From contig CAJXVU010000026.1 of assembly GCA_913062555.1 (NCBI GenBank), positions 1 to 47,395 of the forward strand: a stretch of DNA of 47,395 nt. Direction: 5' to 3'. How positions within the stretch are numbered: the first letter of the stretch is position 1; each line of letters starts with the position of its first letter. Under the pieces are notes generated by a model. That model made no database searches. It had not been told where the DNA came from and saw only the letters and a program-made list of their open reading frames with translations. The stretch is from an uncultured Bacteroidota bacterium (GTDB taxonomy: Bacteria; Bacteroidota; Bacteroidia; Flavobacteriales; Flavobacteriaceae). This document shows, piece after piece, positions 17,097 to 26,165 of this stretch. The position numbers and the translations under genes were made by a program.

Positions 17097-18314
17097 TTAA
17101 AAGGAGTTGTTTTTACTATCTAATTGAGAATTATTCAGAGGTAGATTAAATTTGAAATCACTTCCTTTTCCTTCTACACTTTCAACCCAAATCTTACCGC
17201 CAAGAATTGTAACTAATTCTTTGCATAATACCAATCCTAATCCTGAGCCTATTTCATTCTCGGTGCCCACCGTAATTACATTTTCGGATAAATCAAATAG
17301 TTTGTCTTGTATATCTTTTGTTATCCCAACGCCATTATCAGATACAGTAAATTCAACATGGTTTTGGTCTTTAATATGGGAAATATTGATCTCTCCTCCT
17401 GATTTTGTGAATTTGACAGCATTAGAAATCAAATTTCTTAGAATTACCTTTAACATACTTCGATGAGAGTAAATATCAATTTTATTTGATGGATTAGATT
17501 TTAAAGATATTTTTTTAACTTTAGCAGGCGTATTTTCCCCTTCTATTACATCATTTATTAATGTTGACAAGTTTATTCTCTCAACATTCGGATTCGCTTG
17601 CCCGGTTTGTGATTTTGCCCAGTTTAATAAGTTGTCGAGCATTATAACAGATCTTTTAACTGATGAATCTATGTAGTCCAAATAATTTTTATGCGCTTCA
17701 CTATAAATGTTCTTTGTCTCTTTGTTTAAAAGTTTTGAAAATTCTAAAATAGTGTAAAACGGACCTTTTAAATCATGAGCAATAATTGAAAAGATTTTGT
17801 CTTTAGTGTTATTAAGTTTTATTAATTGAGTTTCACTATTGCGTAAGTTTTCCTCTCCTTGCTTGCGTTCAGTAATATCGTGAATAATCCCGACAAGAAA
17901 TTTTTCTCCTTCAGAATCAATAAACCTTGTCTTCCTTGTAGAAATTTTTCGCGTTGGTTTCCCCCGAACTGTAATGGTCTCTTCATTAATGTTTTCAACG
18001 CCATTTGCAAGAACTTGTTTATCTATCTTTAGGAAACTCTCCCGCTCATCTGGATGAACATCTTCTGCAAGTGTTTTACCAATTATATCAGCTCTCTTGA
18101 GCTCAAATAATTTGCAAAAAGCTTCATTAAACAGGAGTAACCTGCTATGTTCATCCTTAACAAATATAGGGTCCCCGATACAATTAATTATGGTGTGCAA
18201 ATAATCTTCTCTTTCTTCTTTTTGATCTAAATATTTTGATTTAAAAGTTTCATTTTGCTTTTTGAGTTCAGCAATTTCATTTTCTAATTCTTGGCGGGAT
18301 AGATGTTTGTTCAT
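17097..18314 (-). CDS. PAS-domain sensor histidine kinase, soluble
   Basis: 405 residues. A coiled-coil start (about 1-35) leads to a PAS domain (about 40-155: IGDPIFVKDEHSRLLLFNEA, GKTLAEDVHPDE). The HisKA helix has the phospho-accepting His in FSIIAHDLKGPF (near residue 180). The HATPase has N box NLISNAVKFTKSGG, G1 VSDNGVGI and G2 GSGLGLVLCKEL. There is no membrane segment, so it probably senses an intracellular cue. No response regulator lies nearby. It is a single-gene unit between repeat elements, unusual for a kinase. Confidence 0.92.
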   Translation of the reverse strand: MNKHLSRQELENEIAELKKQNETFKSKYLDQKEEREDYLHTIINCIGDPIFVKDEHSRLLLFNEAFCKLFELKRADIIGKTLAEDVHPDERESFLKIDKQVLANGVENINEETITVRGKPTRKISTRKTRFIDSEGEKFLVGIIHDITERKQGEENLRNSETQLIKLNNTKDKIFSIIAHDLKGPFYTILEFSKLLNKETKNIYSEAHKNYLDYIDSSVKRSVIMLDNLLNWAKSQTGQANPNVERINLSTLINDVIEGENTPAKVKKISLKSNPSNKIDIYSHRSMLKVILRNLISNAVKFTKSGGEINISHIKDQNHVEFTVSDNGVGITKDIQDKLFDLSENVITVGTENEIGSGLGLVLCKELVTILGGKIWVESVEGKGSDFKFNLPLNNSQLDSKNNSF

Positions 18315-18400
18315 TTTAAAAGAGCTTACTAAGATTTTACACGAAAAGCTAGTAATTAAAAGTCACAAAATAATATTTCTTAAGAATGAGGAAAAATACT

Positions 18401-18529
18401 TATAACGGTCTCATACTATAAGAGTAGTGGATTAATATACACTTACCTTTCAGGCTGCAATATACTTAATTAAAGCACAAACCTTTTGGAAAGCCTATTA
18501 TAGCGTTGTTTTGAACACGTTGTTATCCT
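18401..18529 (-). repeat. attC-like element
   Basis: The left arm is TATAACGGTCTCATACTATA, the interior GAGTAGTGGATTAATATACA resembles the elements at 29498 and 39629, and the right arm is GAACACGTTGTTATCC (18514-18529). It lies 8 bp from the stop of the gene fragment at 18538. Confidence 0.65.
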
Positions 18530-18537
18530 TTCGTTTT

Positions 18538-18675
18538 TATTCTCAAGTTCTTTGTTTTCATTGGGTCAGTAGGCATTGCATAAAGAATCATATTTCTGCT
18601 GTCCAGTTCATTCCAAAATTTGTCGTCTTCCCAAATGTAAGTGGAGATATCTTGTGTTCTTGATCCATCAATTAA
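18538..18675 (-). pseudogene. 3' fragment of a homologue of the exported protein at 26604-27827
   Basis: The minus-strand frame reads LIDGSRTQDISTYIWEDDKF, then WNELDSRNMILYAMPTDPM and KTKNLR before TAA. It aligns with the C terminus of the protein at 26604-27827 (LIDGSKKVGTPSYLWEDDEF, WSELNRRQKALYAMPVNPM). Everything upstream is missing. At 18669-18678 the coding sequence merges into the right arm of another repeat element, which supplies an in-frame TAA. The remainder of a truncated unit, still attached to its own downstream element. Confidence 0.8.
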
Positions 18676-18694
18676 TTATACACCTTGTGTTAGT
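18669..18694 (-). repeat. Orphan right arm of an attC-like element
   Basis: CAATTAATTATACACC followed by TTGTGTTAGTG is a good right arm, placed 2 bp before the stop of the oxidoreductase at 18697. Its left arm and centre are missing and are replaced by the gene fragment at 18538-18675. Confidence 0.65.
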
Positions 18695-18696
18695 GA

Positions 18697-19662
18697 TTAT
18701 TTAATTTTTAAAACATTGATTATCACATTTCCAGTTTTTTCTCCTGTCATTACATATTCGTAAGCTTTGGATATAGCTTCTATAGAATACTCTCGGTCTA
18801 TTACTGGCTTGAATTTTTCTTTCTCCAAAAGATTACTAATATATGGGATCGTTTTCTGCTTGCTATAAGGCAAAGGAAATATTACTTTTTTACTTAACAT
18901 TGAAGTCAATAAGGGATAAAATATATTCTGGGAATAAGGGCCTAATTCAGATGAGATATAAATTCCTTTTTCTTTTAATAATGGCTTACATTTTCCAAAT
19001 GTACTTTTGCCTACTGCATCAAATATAAAGTCATACTTATCATTGTCATCTGTAAAGTCTTCTTTGGTATAATCGTAAATTTTGTCAGCACCTAATGATT
19101 GAATTAATTTGATGTTTTTAGTATTACATGTTGCTGTGATCTTTACATCATATTGTCTTACAAATTGTAGGAGAGCAGAACCAATCCCCCCAGTAGCCCC
19201 GTTAATTAGAATTTTTTGTGCAGGTTGGATACTTACTTTATGAATGAAAGTATATGCATAATTAGCCCCTTCCAAACTTGCCGCGGCTTCTTTATAATTT
19301 ATCTTTTTTGGAATAAGAAATAAATTTCCCACTGTTGTCGTAATATATTCAGCTTGCGATTCTGATCCGGTGTCAATAAAACCAAATACATTATCACCTA
19401 TACTAAATGACCTGACATTTTTCCCTAATGTTATTACTTCACCTGCAAAATCTGTCCCTAATATTATTTTTCTTGGTTTAAATAATCCTAAAACAAACCT
19501 CATTATAAAAGGTTTGGCTGTAAGGTTCGCACAATCTGTTCTATTGACAGTAGTAGCATGGACCTTAACTAATACTTGGTTGTCTTTTGGAATTGGTTTT
19601 TCGATATTCTCAACTCTTATTTGGTTTGGTGAGCCATATCTTCGACGTATTGAGGCTTTCAT
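18697..19662 (-). CDS. Zinc-independent MDR-superfamily quinone oxidoreductase-like protein (copy 1)
   Basis: 321 residues. The GroES-like N half has VLVKVHATTVNRTDCANLTA, and LGTDFAGEVITLGKNV lacks the zinc-binding Cys set. The Rossmann half has ILINGATGGIGSALLQFVRQ and SLGADKIYDYTKEDF. This matches NADPH:quinone reductase/zeta-crystallin-like reductases, which reduce quinones or enones. A close paralogue lies at 42179-43135. Upstream both share the stretch ATGGAGCACAACG, the start of an element, so gene and boundary appear to have been duplicated together. Confidence 0.88.
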   Translation of the reverse strand: MKASIRRRYGSPNQIRVENIEKPIPKDNQVLVKVHATTVNRTDCANLTAKPFIMRFVLGLFKPRKIILGTDFAGEVITLGKNVRSFSIGDNVFGFIDTGSESQAEYITTTVGNLFLIPKKINYKEAAASLEGANYAYTFIHKVSIQPAQKILINGATGGIGSALLQFVRQYDVKITATCNTKNIKLIQSLGADKIYDYTKEDFTDDNDKYDFIFDAVGKSTFGKCKPLLKEKGIYISSELGPYSQNIFYPLLTSMLSKKVIFPLPYSKQKTIPYISNLLEKEKFKPVIDREYSIEAISKAYEYVMTGEKTGNVIINVLKIK

Positions 19663-19688
19663 TTGTTTTTTTCTTTATTTTTAATGGA

Positions 19689-19806
19689 GCACAACGTCAC
19701 GGCAATGGTTTCGTTACGTTGGGGACTAAGTTAGAAAAAAAAGAGAATCCTATCGTTCAGTGATAAGGATTTACCGATAGGAAATTCTGAAGCTTATTCA
19801 GGCTGG
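19689..19806 (-). repeat. Degenerate attC-like element
   Basis: It begins GCACAACGTCACGG, identical to the paralogous boundary at 43166 for the first eight bases. GGGGACTAAGTTAGAAAAAA follows, as in type I interiors, with the hairpin-like ATCCTATCG / CGATAGGAAATTCT. No clear GTTRRRY right arm remains next to the rhamnosidase stop (19817). Confidence 0.45.
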
Positions 19807-19816
19807 AAATTAATAT

Positions 19817-22231
19817 CTATTTCTTTTCAGAAGTTACTGTAATAACATAGTCACCTTCTTGCAACGAAAATTGCCCAGTCTGTAAGCCATCAACTTTTAG
19901 TCCCTGTTCATTGATAATTATCACTATTTGTGATTGGGATACTGGCAACTTTATATTAGCCTTGGAGCCATTTGGAACTGTTATTTCATAGGTATAACCC
20001 TCTGATGTCATCTTTTTCCAATTAGATACGATTGCTCCATATGGCGAATTATAAGTGCAGTTAACAGATTCAAGTCCTTCTGGTGTAGTAGGTGTTAAAA
20101 AGAATTCTTTAAACCCCGGTTGATCAGGATCAGGTCTGATACCAGCTAACCAACGATAATACCACTCGGAAACCGTCCCAAACATGGGGTGATTATTGGA
20201 GAATGTATTATCACTCTCTTTCCATGTTTCCCATAATGATGACGCACCCTGCTCAATCATAAAGCCCCAACCAGGATATGCTGTACTGTTTACGATATCA
20301 AAAACTGCATTTGGTGTGCCATTTTCAGCAAGTGATTCTAGCACATACTTAGTACCAAAAATGCCGGTATTAAAATGTTCTGATGGGCCATTTTTAATGG
20401 CCGTTAATAGAGAGTCTCTTGCGGCAGGAATCTCATCTCTAGGTATAACCTTGTGATAGAGTAAAGTTGAAAATAGCGTTTGTCGATTGATTTTTCCATT
20501 GAATGGTTTGTCCCAAAATTCTGCCCTTATCTGGTTTTTTAATTTATCGGCTAATGCTTCATACTTTTTTACATCTGTTTCTATTCCTATTACACCAGCA
20601 AAGGTCTTCATGATACGAGCACATTGCAAATAATGACTAGTACCAGTGAGTTGTACTGGAACAGGCTCTAGGGATTCATGATCACTTAATCCATCGTCAA
20701 TAATTCCTTCAGGATGAATCATTGCTACTTTATCCATCCACTTGTTATTTAGCACATAGAGCTCATTTATAATGTCGGTATCATTATAGTATAGGTATAA
20801 GTAATATTGCGTAGTCATATAAGCCGATTCCCAACTAATGCCACAATATTCTATACCAGTAAATGGTGCGGTATCTACAAAACTTGAATCTTTCATAGCA
20901 TCTACCCAATCATAAATGGTTTTGCGATAGAAGGACTGCATATCGAAATTATAAATGAAGGCTTCACTGGTAGCATTTAAATCACCACCATATCCAAATT
21001 TTTCTCGGGCAGGACAATCTGATTGAACACTCACTAAATTTGCCAAAAATGTCCTTTCTGAAGCATCTTGAATCGAATTCAGTAATTCGGATGAGCTGGA
21101 AAAGTTATTTTCATTGGTAACATTGGTGTGCATAAAAAGCCCACGAATATCATCCAGTTTTGGCTTTCCTTTCAAACCCTTAATCTCCATGTACCGGTAA
21201 GTGTGGTAGGTGAAATCAGGACTGAACCATTGGCCTTTTTTATTGCCTATGACATAACTATCCGTCTGCCAGGCGATGTCTGGTGCACCAGGACCACCAA
21301 CGCCCTTTCTCTTAATTTGGCCTGCTACAGCAGTCATTGGGTTTACACTTCCATCCTCATAAATGCGTTCACCAAACTTGAAAATAATGGTATCACCTAC
21401 ATCTCCAGATAGTTTGATTTTATAAGTCCCTGTGAAATTCACACCCATGTCAACCATATATACTCCTTTTTCAGGAGAAGAAATATCGACCGGAGTAATT
21501 TCTTGGGTTATTTCAACAGGAGGAAAAAATGCCTTTTCGAGTTTCCCTCCAGGAGAATTTCCAATGGTAGCTGCTTGCCATTCTTTGTCATCAAACCCGG
21601 GTTGGTCCCATCCTTCAATTTCATTGTTGGCATTATAGGCAACTCCAATGTAAACACTGTTTTTTATAATTGGTCCCAAAGCATAATTCCAAGAATTGTC
21701 AGACACAATTTCTTCAGAGTCACCATTTTTATAACTAATGTGGAGTTTTGCAATAAAAACCGGTTTGCCAACGGTTAGGTCCTCCCTCAGATTTCTTCTT
21801 CCCCATTTCCTCATTGGCAAAGGGCTGTAAAAACCGTTACCAAGTGACACGCCTAAACAATTATCACCATTTTGAATTAGAGAAGTAACATCATATTCAG
21901 AATAATATATGCGTTTACTAAAATCTGTCCAGGCCGGATCAAGTACATTTTCTTCAATACCATTTCCATTTATGGATGCTTTGAAATAACCAGCAGCTGT
22001 TATGCTCAAGGAAGCTGACTTAATAGCTTTATCTGTTTTGAATTCTTTTCTAAAAAGTGGTGATGGGTGTTCCAAATAGAACAACGAATCACTTTCCGGG
22101 AGTGCGATGCCATCTTCTATCCAAAATGCACTGTCATCTCCCCCTAAACTAGGCGCTATTTGTTCGGGAGCACTATGGCATGAAAATAAAGCCAAAAGAC
22201 AAATTTCAAAAAGTAACCATGATATTTTCAT
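19817..22231 (-). CDS. GH78 alpha-L-rhamnosidase lipoprotein
   Basis: 804 residues. The lipoprotein signal has the Cys at LFSC (about residue 18). The order of N-terminal beta-domains (ITAAGYFKASINGNGIEENV, DPAWTDFSKRIYYSEYDVT) and the (alpha/alpha)6 catalytic domain match GH78. The catalytic region is SDCPAREKFGYGGDLNATSE (about 410-430). A second active-site stretch is SSLWETWKESDNTFSNNHPM, then GTVSEWYYRWLAGIRPD. The C-terminal beta-sheet domain closes the protein. It releases terminal rhamnose from plant or algal glycans. It is slightly short for the family. Nothing else in the window resembles a polysaccharide utilisation locus (no SusC/SusD). Confidence 0.92.
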   Translation of the reverse strand: MKISWLLFEICLLALFSCHSAPEQIAPSLGGDDSAFWIEDGIALPESDSLFYLEHPSPLFRKEFKTDKAIKSASLSITAAGYFKASINGNGIEENVLDPAWTDFSKRIYYSEYDVTSLIQNGDNCLGVSLGNGFYSPLPMRKWGRRNLREDLTVGKPVFIAKLHISYKNGDSEEIVSDNSWNYALGPIIKNSVYIGVAYNANNEIEGWDQPGFDDKEWQAATIGNSPGGKLEKAFFPPVEITQEITPVDISSPEKGVYMVDMGVNFTGTYKIKLSGDVGDTIIFKFGERIYEDGSVNPMTAVAGQIKRKGVGGPGAPDIAWQTDSYVIGNKKGQWFSPDFTYHTYRYMEIKGLKGKPKLDDIRGLFMHTNVTNENNFSSSSELLNSIQDASERTFLANLVSVQSDCPAREKFGYGGDLNATSEAFIYNFDMQSFYRKTIYDWVDAMKDSSFVDTAPFTGIEYCGISWESAYMTTQYYLYLYYNDTDIINELYVLNNKWMDKVAMIHPEGIIDDGLSDHESLEPVPVQLTGTSHYLQCARIMKTFAGVIGIETDVKKYEALADKLKNQIRAEFWDKPFNGKINRQTLFSTLLYHKVIPRDEIPAARDSLLTAIKNGPSEHFNTGIFGTKYVLESLAENGTPNAVFDIVNSTAYPGWGFMIEQGASSLWETWKESDNTFSNNHPMFGTVSEWYYRWLAGIRPDPDQPGFKEFFLTPTTPEGLESVNCTYNSPYGAIVSNWKKMTSEGYTYEITVPNGSKANIKLPVSQSQIVIIINEQGLKVDGLQTGQFSLQEGDYVITVTSEKK

Positions 22232-22234
22232 TCT

Positions 22235-22879
22235 CTATTTTTTAGCATAGGTTTCGATGTGCCAAGGAAAAGACAACTCTTTTTCTTTGACCTTAAATCC
22301 ATTTTCAATGAAAAGTTTTCTAACCGATGACACGTTATGTATATAGGGCTTAAATGGATTTCCGGTCAATTTCATGAATAAAACGCCCATACTTCGAAAT
22401 ATATTTGCAATAGAGCCATCCATAGGGTAACTCAAAGAAACGGTATTTAGAGTTTTAGTGCATGCTTGATTTATAATGGATTCATAATCTGGATAGCAAC
22501 AAATCACTTTGTCCAAAGTAACATGGTCTACTTTAGGCAATTCCTTTGCTTTGGTGGTAAAATCTCCAATTATAAAATGAGTGATTTCATTCAGGTTGTT
22601 TTTTTTAGCATGCCCTTGCGCCAAATCCGTATAACCAGTAGAAGCGTCTACACCAAAGGTTTGTTTTCCACCTTGGTTTAAAAACCACCACTGTATAGCA
22701 CCAATGCCACCACCTACGTCAAGGAGAGACACTCCGGTGTTGTTTTTTTCTAATTGCCCAATGAGTTTTTTGGTGATTTTAGATGGTCCTTTTTTTAAAT
22801 ACTTTTTGTACTGCTTTTTAGCGGTCTTAGAATCAAATAACTGGTCAGCACCACAACAATGTTCTTTTAAATCTGTCAT
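22235..22879 (-). CDS. Class I SAM-dependent methyltransferase
   Basis: 214 residues with no signal. The SAM-binding motif I is SLLDVGGGIGAIQWWFL (about 51-67), followed by TFGVDASTGYTDLAQ (acidic residue in motif II) and DKVICCYPDYESI (motif IV region). The short N terminus is rich in Cys (HCCGADQLFD). It lies only 3 bp before the rhamnosidase gene on the same strand, so the two are probably cotranscribed, although no functional link is evident. The substrate is unknown. Confidence 0.85.
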   Translation of the reverse strand: MTDLKEHCCGADQLFDSKTAKKQYKKYLKKGPSKITKKLIGQLEKNNTGVSLLDVGGGIGAIQWWFLNQGGKQTFGVDASTGYTDLAQGHAKKNNLNEITHFIIGDFTTKAKELPKVDHVTLDKVICCYPDYESIINQACTKTLNTVSLSYPMDGSIANIFRSMGVLFMKLTGNPFKPYIHNVSSVRKLFIENGFKVKEKELSFPWHIETYAKK

Positions 22880-22966
22880 AGGTATTTTAAGAAAGTAGAA
22901 AGGTAAGGATTTGACATTTGCTTTTATGTTTATTTCCGTTTGTATCCATTTGGTAATAGCACCATT

Positions 22967-22994
22967 TCTAATTGATTACAAACAGGTGTAAGCC
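22967..22994 (-). repeat. Possible relic right arm of an attC-like element
   Basis: TCTAATTGATTACAAACAGG then TGTAAGCC recalls the right arm (AATTAATTATACACG, then TTGTTAGGC) with several changes. It lies 3 bp before the stop of the HExxH lipoprotein, where an arm is expected. Weak. Confidence 0.3.
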
Positions 22995-22997
22995 TAA

Positions 22998-23966
22998 TTA
23001 TTTATTAAACTTACTTATATATTTACTATTCTCTAAAAACGAATTTGCATCTTCCATTTCAATTATTTTTTTAATGGCTAATTTTTTATCTTCAGTTTCA
23101 TTATAATAAGATTCACAAATTTTATACCCGATATAATATCCCAAATCTGGAGGTCTATTTGAAAAATAATTGTAGAACCAATCAGTATCTTTGAACCCTT
23201 TGTTTTGTTGTACATCTTCATAAAACTCTAGCCATAGTTCTTTCTCATGAGATTCTCCATAGTTAAATATTGCTAAACTCATAGTTTGCTCTTTCATAAT
23301 AATCGTCGAAATAAAAGAAGCTGCTCCTTCAATAATGGCCTGAGATAATAAAGATTCATTCGCATTATCACCTATAGGTTGTTGTGTATGTATCATTTCA
23401 TGAGCCACTAAATGCAAGATGTTTCCCTTTCTGTTTTCTAAAATTTTTTTTAGAACACCTGATATTTCTGACAGGTCAACAGTATTAGGGTTTGCTGCAG
23501 CTATCTCAGACCCTATTAGCATCAGTCCTTTGCTTGTTGTACCTCCAGTTCGAAGTGGGCTAATAGCAAAACAAATATCTGGCGCTTTAAAAGCAGGATA
23601 AAGCTCATTCATACTTTCATATACTTTATCATACTCTTTTCTGTTATTTTTTATAGACTTCAATATAGGTCTTATAGAATTCAGGAATTTTTTATTGTTT
23701 TTTGACAGATTAACATATTCTTCAGTAAAAAAGCCTCTCAGTTCTAAGAATTTTTTGAATTCGGGAGTTGCTTTATCAATAAACATTGTTTGAAATGTTG
23801 CCACACTATCTTGAGATGTTCCTAAAGCATCGAAGGCTTCCCAGAAGTTATCAATATCTTCAGTTACTATTTCATACTCCAATTTTGGAGTGTCCTTGGT
23901 GGCTTCCTTTTTACAAGAAAAAACTAAAAAGCTAATTGCTACAATTGATAAGATTCTTTTATTCAT
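22998..23966 (-). CDS. Putative zinc metallopeptidase lipoprotein (DUF2268-like), copy A
   Basis: 322 residues. The lipoprotein signal has the Cys at VFSC (about residue 18). The motif HLVAHEMIHTQQ contains HExxH (zinc ligands, catalytic Glu), with a downstream EGAASFIST whose Glu is a plausible third ligand. GYYIGYKICESYY near the C terminus is shared with the protein at 35162-36139. Together these recall the DUF2268 putative Zn-protease group. It lies 23 bp downstream of an FMN-reductase gene on the same strand. The substrate is unknown. Confidence 0.75.
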   Translation of the reverse strand: MNKRILSIVAISFLVFSCKKEATKDTPKLEYEIVTEDIDNFWEAFDALGTSQDSVATFQTMFIDKATPEFKKFLELRGFFTEEYVNLSKNNKKFLNSIRPILKSIKNNRKEYDKVYESMNELYPAFKAPDICFAISPLRTGGTTSKGLMLIGSEIAAANPNTVDLSEISGVLKKILENRKGNILHLVAHEMIHTQQPIGDNANESLLSQAIIEGAASFISTIIMKEQTMSLAIFNYGESHEKELWLEFYEDVQQNKGFKDTDWFYNYFSNRPPDLGYYIGYKICESYYNETEDKKLAIKKIIEMEDANSFLENSKYISKFNK

Positions 23967-23989
23967 TTTTAAATAATTTTATTCTGGTG

Positions 23990-24499
23990 CTATAAATCTT
24001 GTTTTAATTTGCTTGAAAAATCTTTGATTAGTTGTCGCACTATATTTGAAGGTTCATTTTCCTCAATCCAAGTATGGGTATCGCCTAAATAATTCATTCC
24101 AAGATATTCAGCGCTTTTTTCGAAAGGGATAAAAAACCCTTCATTTTCAAGATTGTCTGATCCACAACTAATGACAGCCATATTTTTTCCACGAAGTTTG
24201 CGACCTGTTTCCTTTTCTGTTTTCAAGCAATCTGTTATTCTGTCAAAGAATGTTTTCATAGTTCCACTCATTGAATACCAATAAACGGGTGTTGCAAATA
24301 TGACTAAATCATACTCTACAATTTTTCTGATGGTTGCCAAAAAGTCATCGTTTTTATTTTTGTTTTCATAATCATATTGACCGATTTTACAATTACTTAA
24401 ATCAATTAAATCAAACTCTAAATATTCATTTAAAATTTTAACTATTTTGTTGGTGTTGCCGTTATTTCTAGAACTGCCTTGGACTATTATTCTTTTCAT
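23990..24499 (-). CDS. NADPH-dependent FMN reductase/flavodoxin-like oxidoreductase
   Basis: 169 residues. The flavodoxin-like start IIVQGSSRNNGNTNKIV (about 4-20) is the FMN phosphate loop. TPVYWYSMSGTMKTFFDRI (about 94-112) is the classic isoalloxazine loop of the NADPH-dependent FMN reductase family. No signal, so it is cytoplasmic. It is first in a two-gene unit with the HExxH lipoprotein, bounded upstream by an element at 24513. It probably reduces flavin, quinones or nitro compounds. Confidence 0.88.
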   Translation of the reverse strand: MKRIIVQGSSRNNGNTNKIVKILNEYLEFDLIDLSNCKIGQYDYENKNKNDDFLATIRKIVEYDLVIFATPVYWYSMSGTMKTFFDRITDCLKTEKETGRKLRGKNMAVISCGSDNLENEGFFIPFEKSAEYLGMNYLGDTHTWIEENEPSNIVRQLIKDFSSKLKQDL

Positions 24500-24512
24500 T
24501 CTCTTGTATTAT

Positions 24513-24612
24513 TATCAACGGTTTGTGTATGAAAATCAGAGTGATTAAATGTGTTATATTTTCAGATTATCACAGCTCCTAATTTTTATATTTTAAACAC
24601 CTTGTTGTATAC
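24513..24612 (-). repeat. attC-like type II element (short)
   Basis: The left arm is ATCAACGGTTTGTGTATGAA. The interior ATCACAGCTCCTAATTTTTA matches the type II interior at 27922 (AACACAGAGCCGAATTTTTA). The right arm AAACACCTTGTTGTATAC is degenerate. It lies between the FMN reductase start (13 bp) and the DUF4386 stop (21 bp). Confidence 0.7.
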
Positions 24613-24633
24613 AGTTTTCCTAACTAAATTCCA

Positions 24634-25314
24634 TTATTTCAATTCAGTTTCTAATACTGATGTATTCAATCCTTTGAAAATTAACCAAAGTGGAAAAATT
24701 AGTTGAATGAGTCCCATTGGAAGAAGCATATTCATACTAATGCTATTTCCCAATATCGAAAACAATATTTCAGTAAACAAAAGGATTGCCGCTATTATGC
24801 CAAAAACAGAAAGAACTTTTGGAATTAATTTAGACAGGTACAACGTAAAGTATAAAAGAAAAACAGGGAAGCTAGAAATAAGTAGACTCAAGTAGTGTGT
24901 CCACCAATGTTTTTTATAAAACACATTACCAAGTGTATTTAATATGTCGGAATTGTCAGTTCCATTTTTAGCATACTCTAAACTTAATTCTAACATAGAT
25001 AGAACACTAACATTGTCAATTGATATCGTTATGAAGCTTAATATGCAAAATGCCAAATATAAAAAGGCCAAAGTGATGCTGTATTTTTTAAAAATTGGTA
25101 ACAAAATTGTGGCTATAACAACAGACGTTATGCCACTTAGAAATAAAAGCAAGGTTGAAATAATAATTTCATTTGAGTTTGCAGATGTAGTCGTTAGAAA
25201 ATCATCTGAAAAGAGTATAGGTCCTTGTAAAAACTGATAGACTATTATACCTGTTGCAAAAATGAGTAGAAACAATATTCCTAAAAGCCTTCCAGTTTTT
25301 TTATTTGATTTCAT
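24634..25314 (-). CDS. DUF4386-type membrane protein
   Basis: 226 residues with about six membrane helices. The start KKTGRLLGILFLLIFATGII, the early periplasmic loop with FSDDFLTT, and the helix pattern through VIATILLPIFKKYS and GIIAAILLFTEILF match DUF4386 proteins, which are common in Bacteroidota and have no known function. It is a single-gene unit with an element after the stop and a complex element upstream of the start. Confidence 0.75.
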   Translation of the reverse strand: MKSNKKTGRLLGILFLLIFATGIIVYQFLQGPILFSDDFLTTTSANSNEIIISTLLLFLSGITSVVIATILLPIFKKYSITLAFLYLAFCILSFITISIDNVSVLSMLELSLEYAKNGTDNSDILNTLGNVFYKKHWWTHYLSLLISSFPVFLLYFTLYLSKLIPKVLSVFGIIAAILLFTEILFSILGNSISMNMLLPMGLIQLIFPLWLIFKGLNTSVLETELK

Positions 25315-25391
25315 ATTTTGATTGATTAGTTGATTTTTTATAGGACGTTGTACGCTCTAGAGTGTTACATAAGAGTGTAGATATTCATATT

Positions 25392-25534
25392 GCCCACAAC
25401 GTGTTCGTGTATGGTTTGTTCTGTAAGCACTAAGATAGCAAAAAGGAACGGGGTAGAGGGAATTGGGTAGATTTTTCCTTGGTAATCGTTAAACAGCATC
25501 TAACAATTAATTATACACGTTAATGCGGCGTTGT
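25392..25534 (-). repeat. attC-like type I element
   Basis: The left arm is GCCCACAACGTGTTCGTGTA. The interior AAGATAGCAAAAAGGAACGG is typical of type I. The right arm AATTAATTATACACGTTAAT is followed by GCGGCGTTG. It lies in the divergent gap between the DUF4386 gene and the exported lipocalin-like gene, so both flanking genes start near it. The extra GGACGTTGTACG at 25343 may be another arm fragment. Confidence 0.65.
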
Positions 25535-25622
25535 TTTAATTCTATGGGATCATAATAAAATACAAAAGTCGTTTATGGTACAGAGAATATGTGTTATTTT
25601 AGTGTTTTTACAAGCGATTTTT

Positions 25623-26165
25623 ATGAAAACATTTATTACTGTCATTGCATTTTTTTTATACCTCAATTTATTTTCACAATCACAAACTGATTTCGGTTTT
25701 GCCGATAAATCTATTCCTGAACTTTCACAATTCGAGTATTACCGTGGTGTGTGGCATACAAAAATGGAAATGAAGCAAGAAGATGGAACTTTTAAAAAAT
25801 TGGATGCAGTTGCCACTGTAAAGGGTGTATTTTTAAAAGATCACAAAACGTTTCAGTCTCAATTTACCACCACAAAAGGATTTTTTTCAACTGATGTAAG
25901 GACATTTAATACGACGAGAAAAGAATGGAAAGCACTTTTTCTAAATGCAAATTCACAGCGGTGGCATGAATTCACTTCTAAAATAGTAGATGGAAAAATG
26001 ACCACAATTGTGATAGGGGGGTATAGTGGTAAAGAAAAATTTGATGTTAAAGCTATTGATAATGTGATATCTGATAATAACTACCAAAGAAATATCTATC
26101 ACTCTTATGATAAGATGAAAACTTGGACCCTTGTTTATAAAATGTATGCGAAAAAAGTTGATTAA
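25623..26165 (+). CDS. Exported DUF1579/lipocalin-like protein
   Basis: 180 residues from the ATG at 25623, chosen because it gives a signal peptide (MKTFITVIAFFLYLNLFSQ); a frame opening 48 bp earlier only adds a second hydrophobic run. The mature part is a run of beta strands (YYRGVWHTKMEM, LDAVATVKGVFL, FQSQFTTTKGFF, VRTFNTTRKEWKALFL, KMTTIVIGGYSG, WTLVYKMYAKK) typical of DUF1579-like barrels of unknown function. It and the next gene are among the few plus-strand genes here. Confidence 0.55.
   Translation: MKTFITVIAFFLYLNLFSQSQTDFGFADKSIPELSQFEYYRGVWHTKMEMKQEDGTFKKLDAVATVKGVFLKDHKTFQSQFTTTKGFFSTDVRTFNTTRKEWKALFLNANSQRWHEFTSKIVDGKMTTIVIGGYSGKEKFDVKAIDNVISDNNYQRNIYHSYDKMKTWTLVYKMYAKKVD

Noticed and set aside
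19817..22879. Polysaccharide utilisation locus around the rhamnosidase
   Set aside because: No SusC/SusD pair, sulfatase or other glycosidase is nearby; the only partner is a methyltransferase of unknown role.
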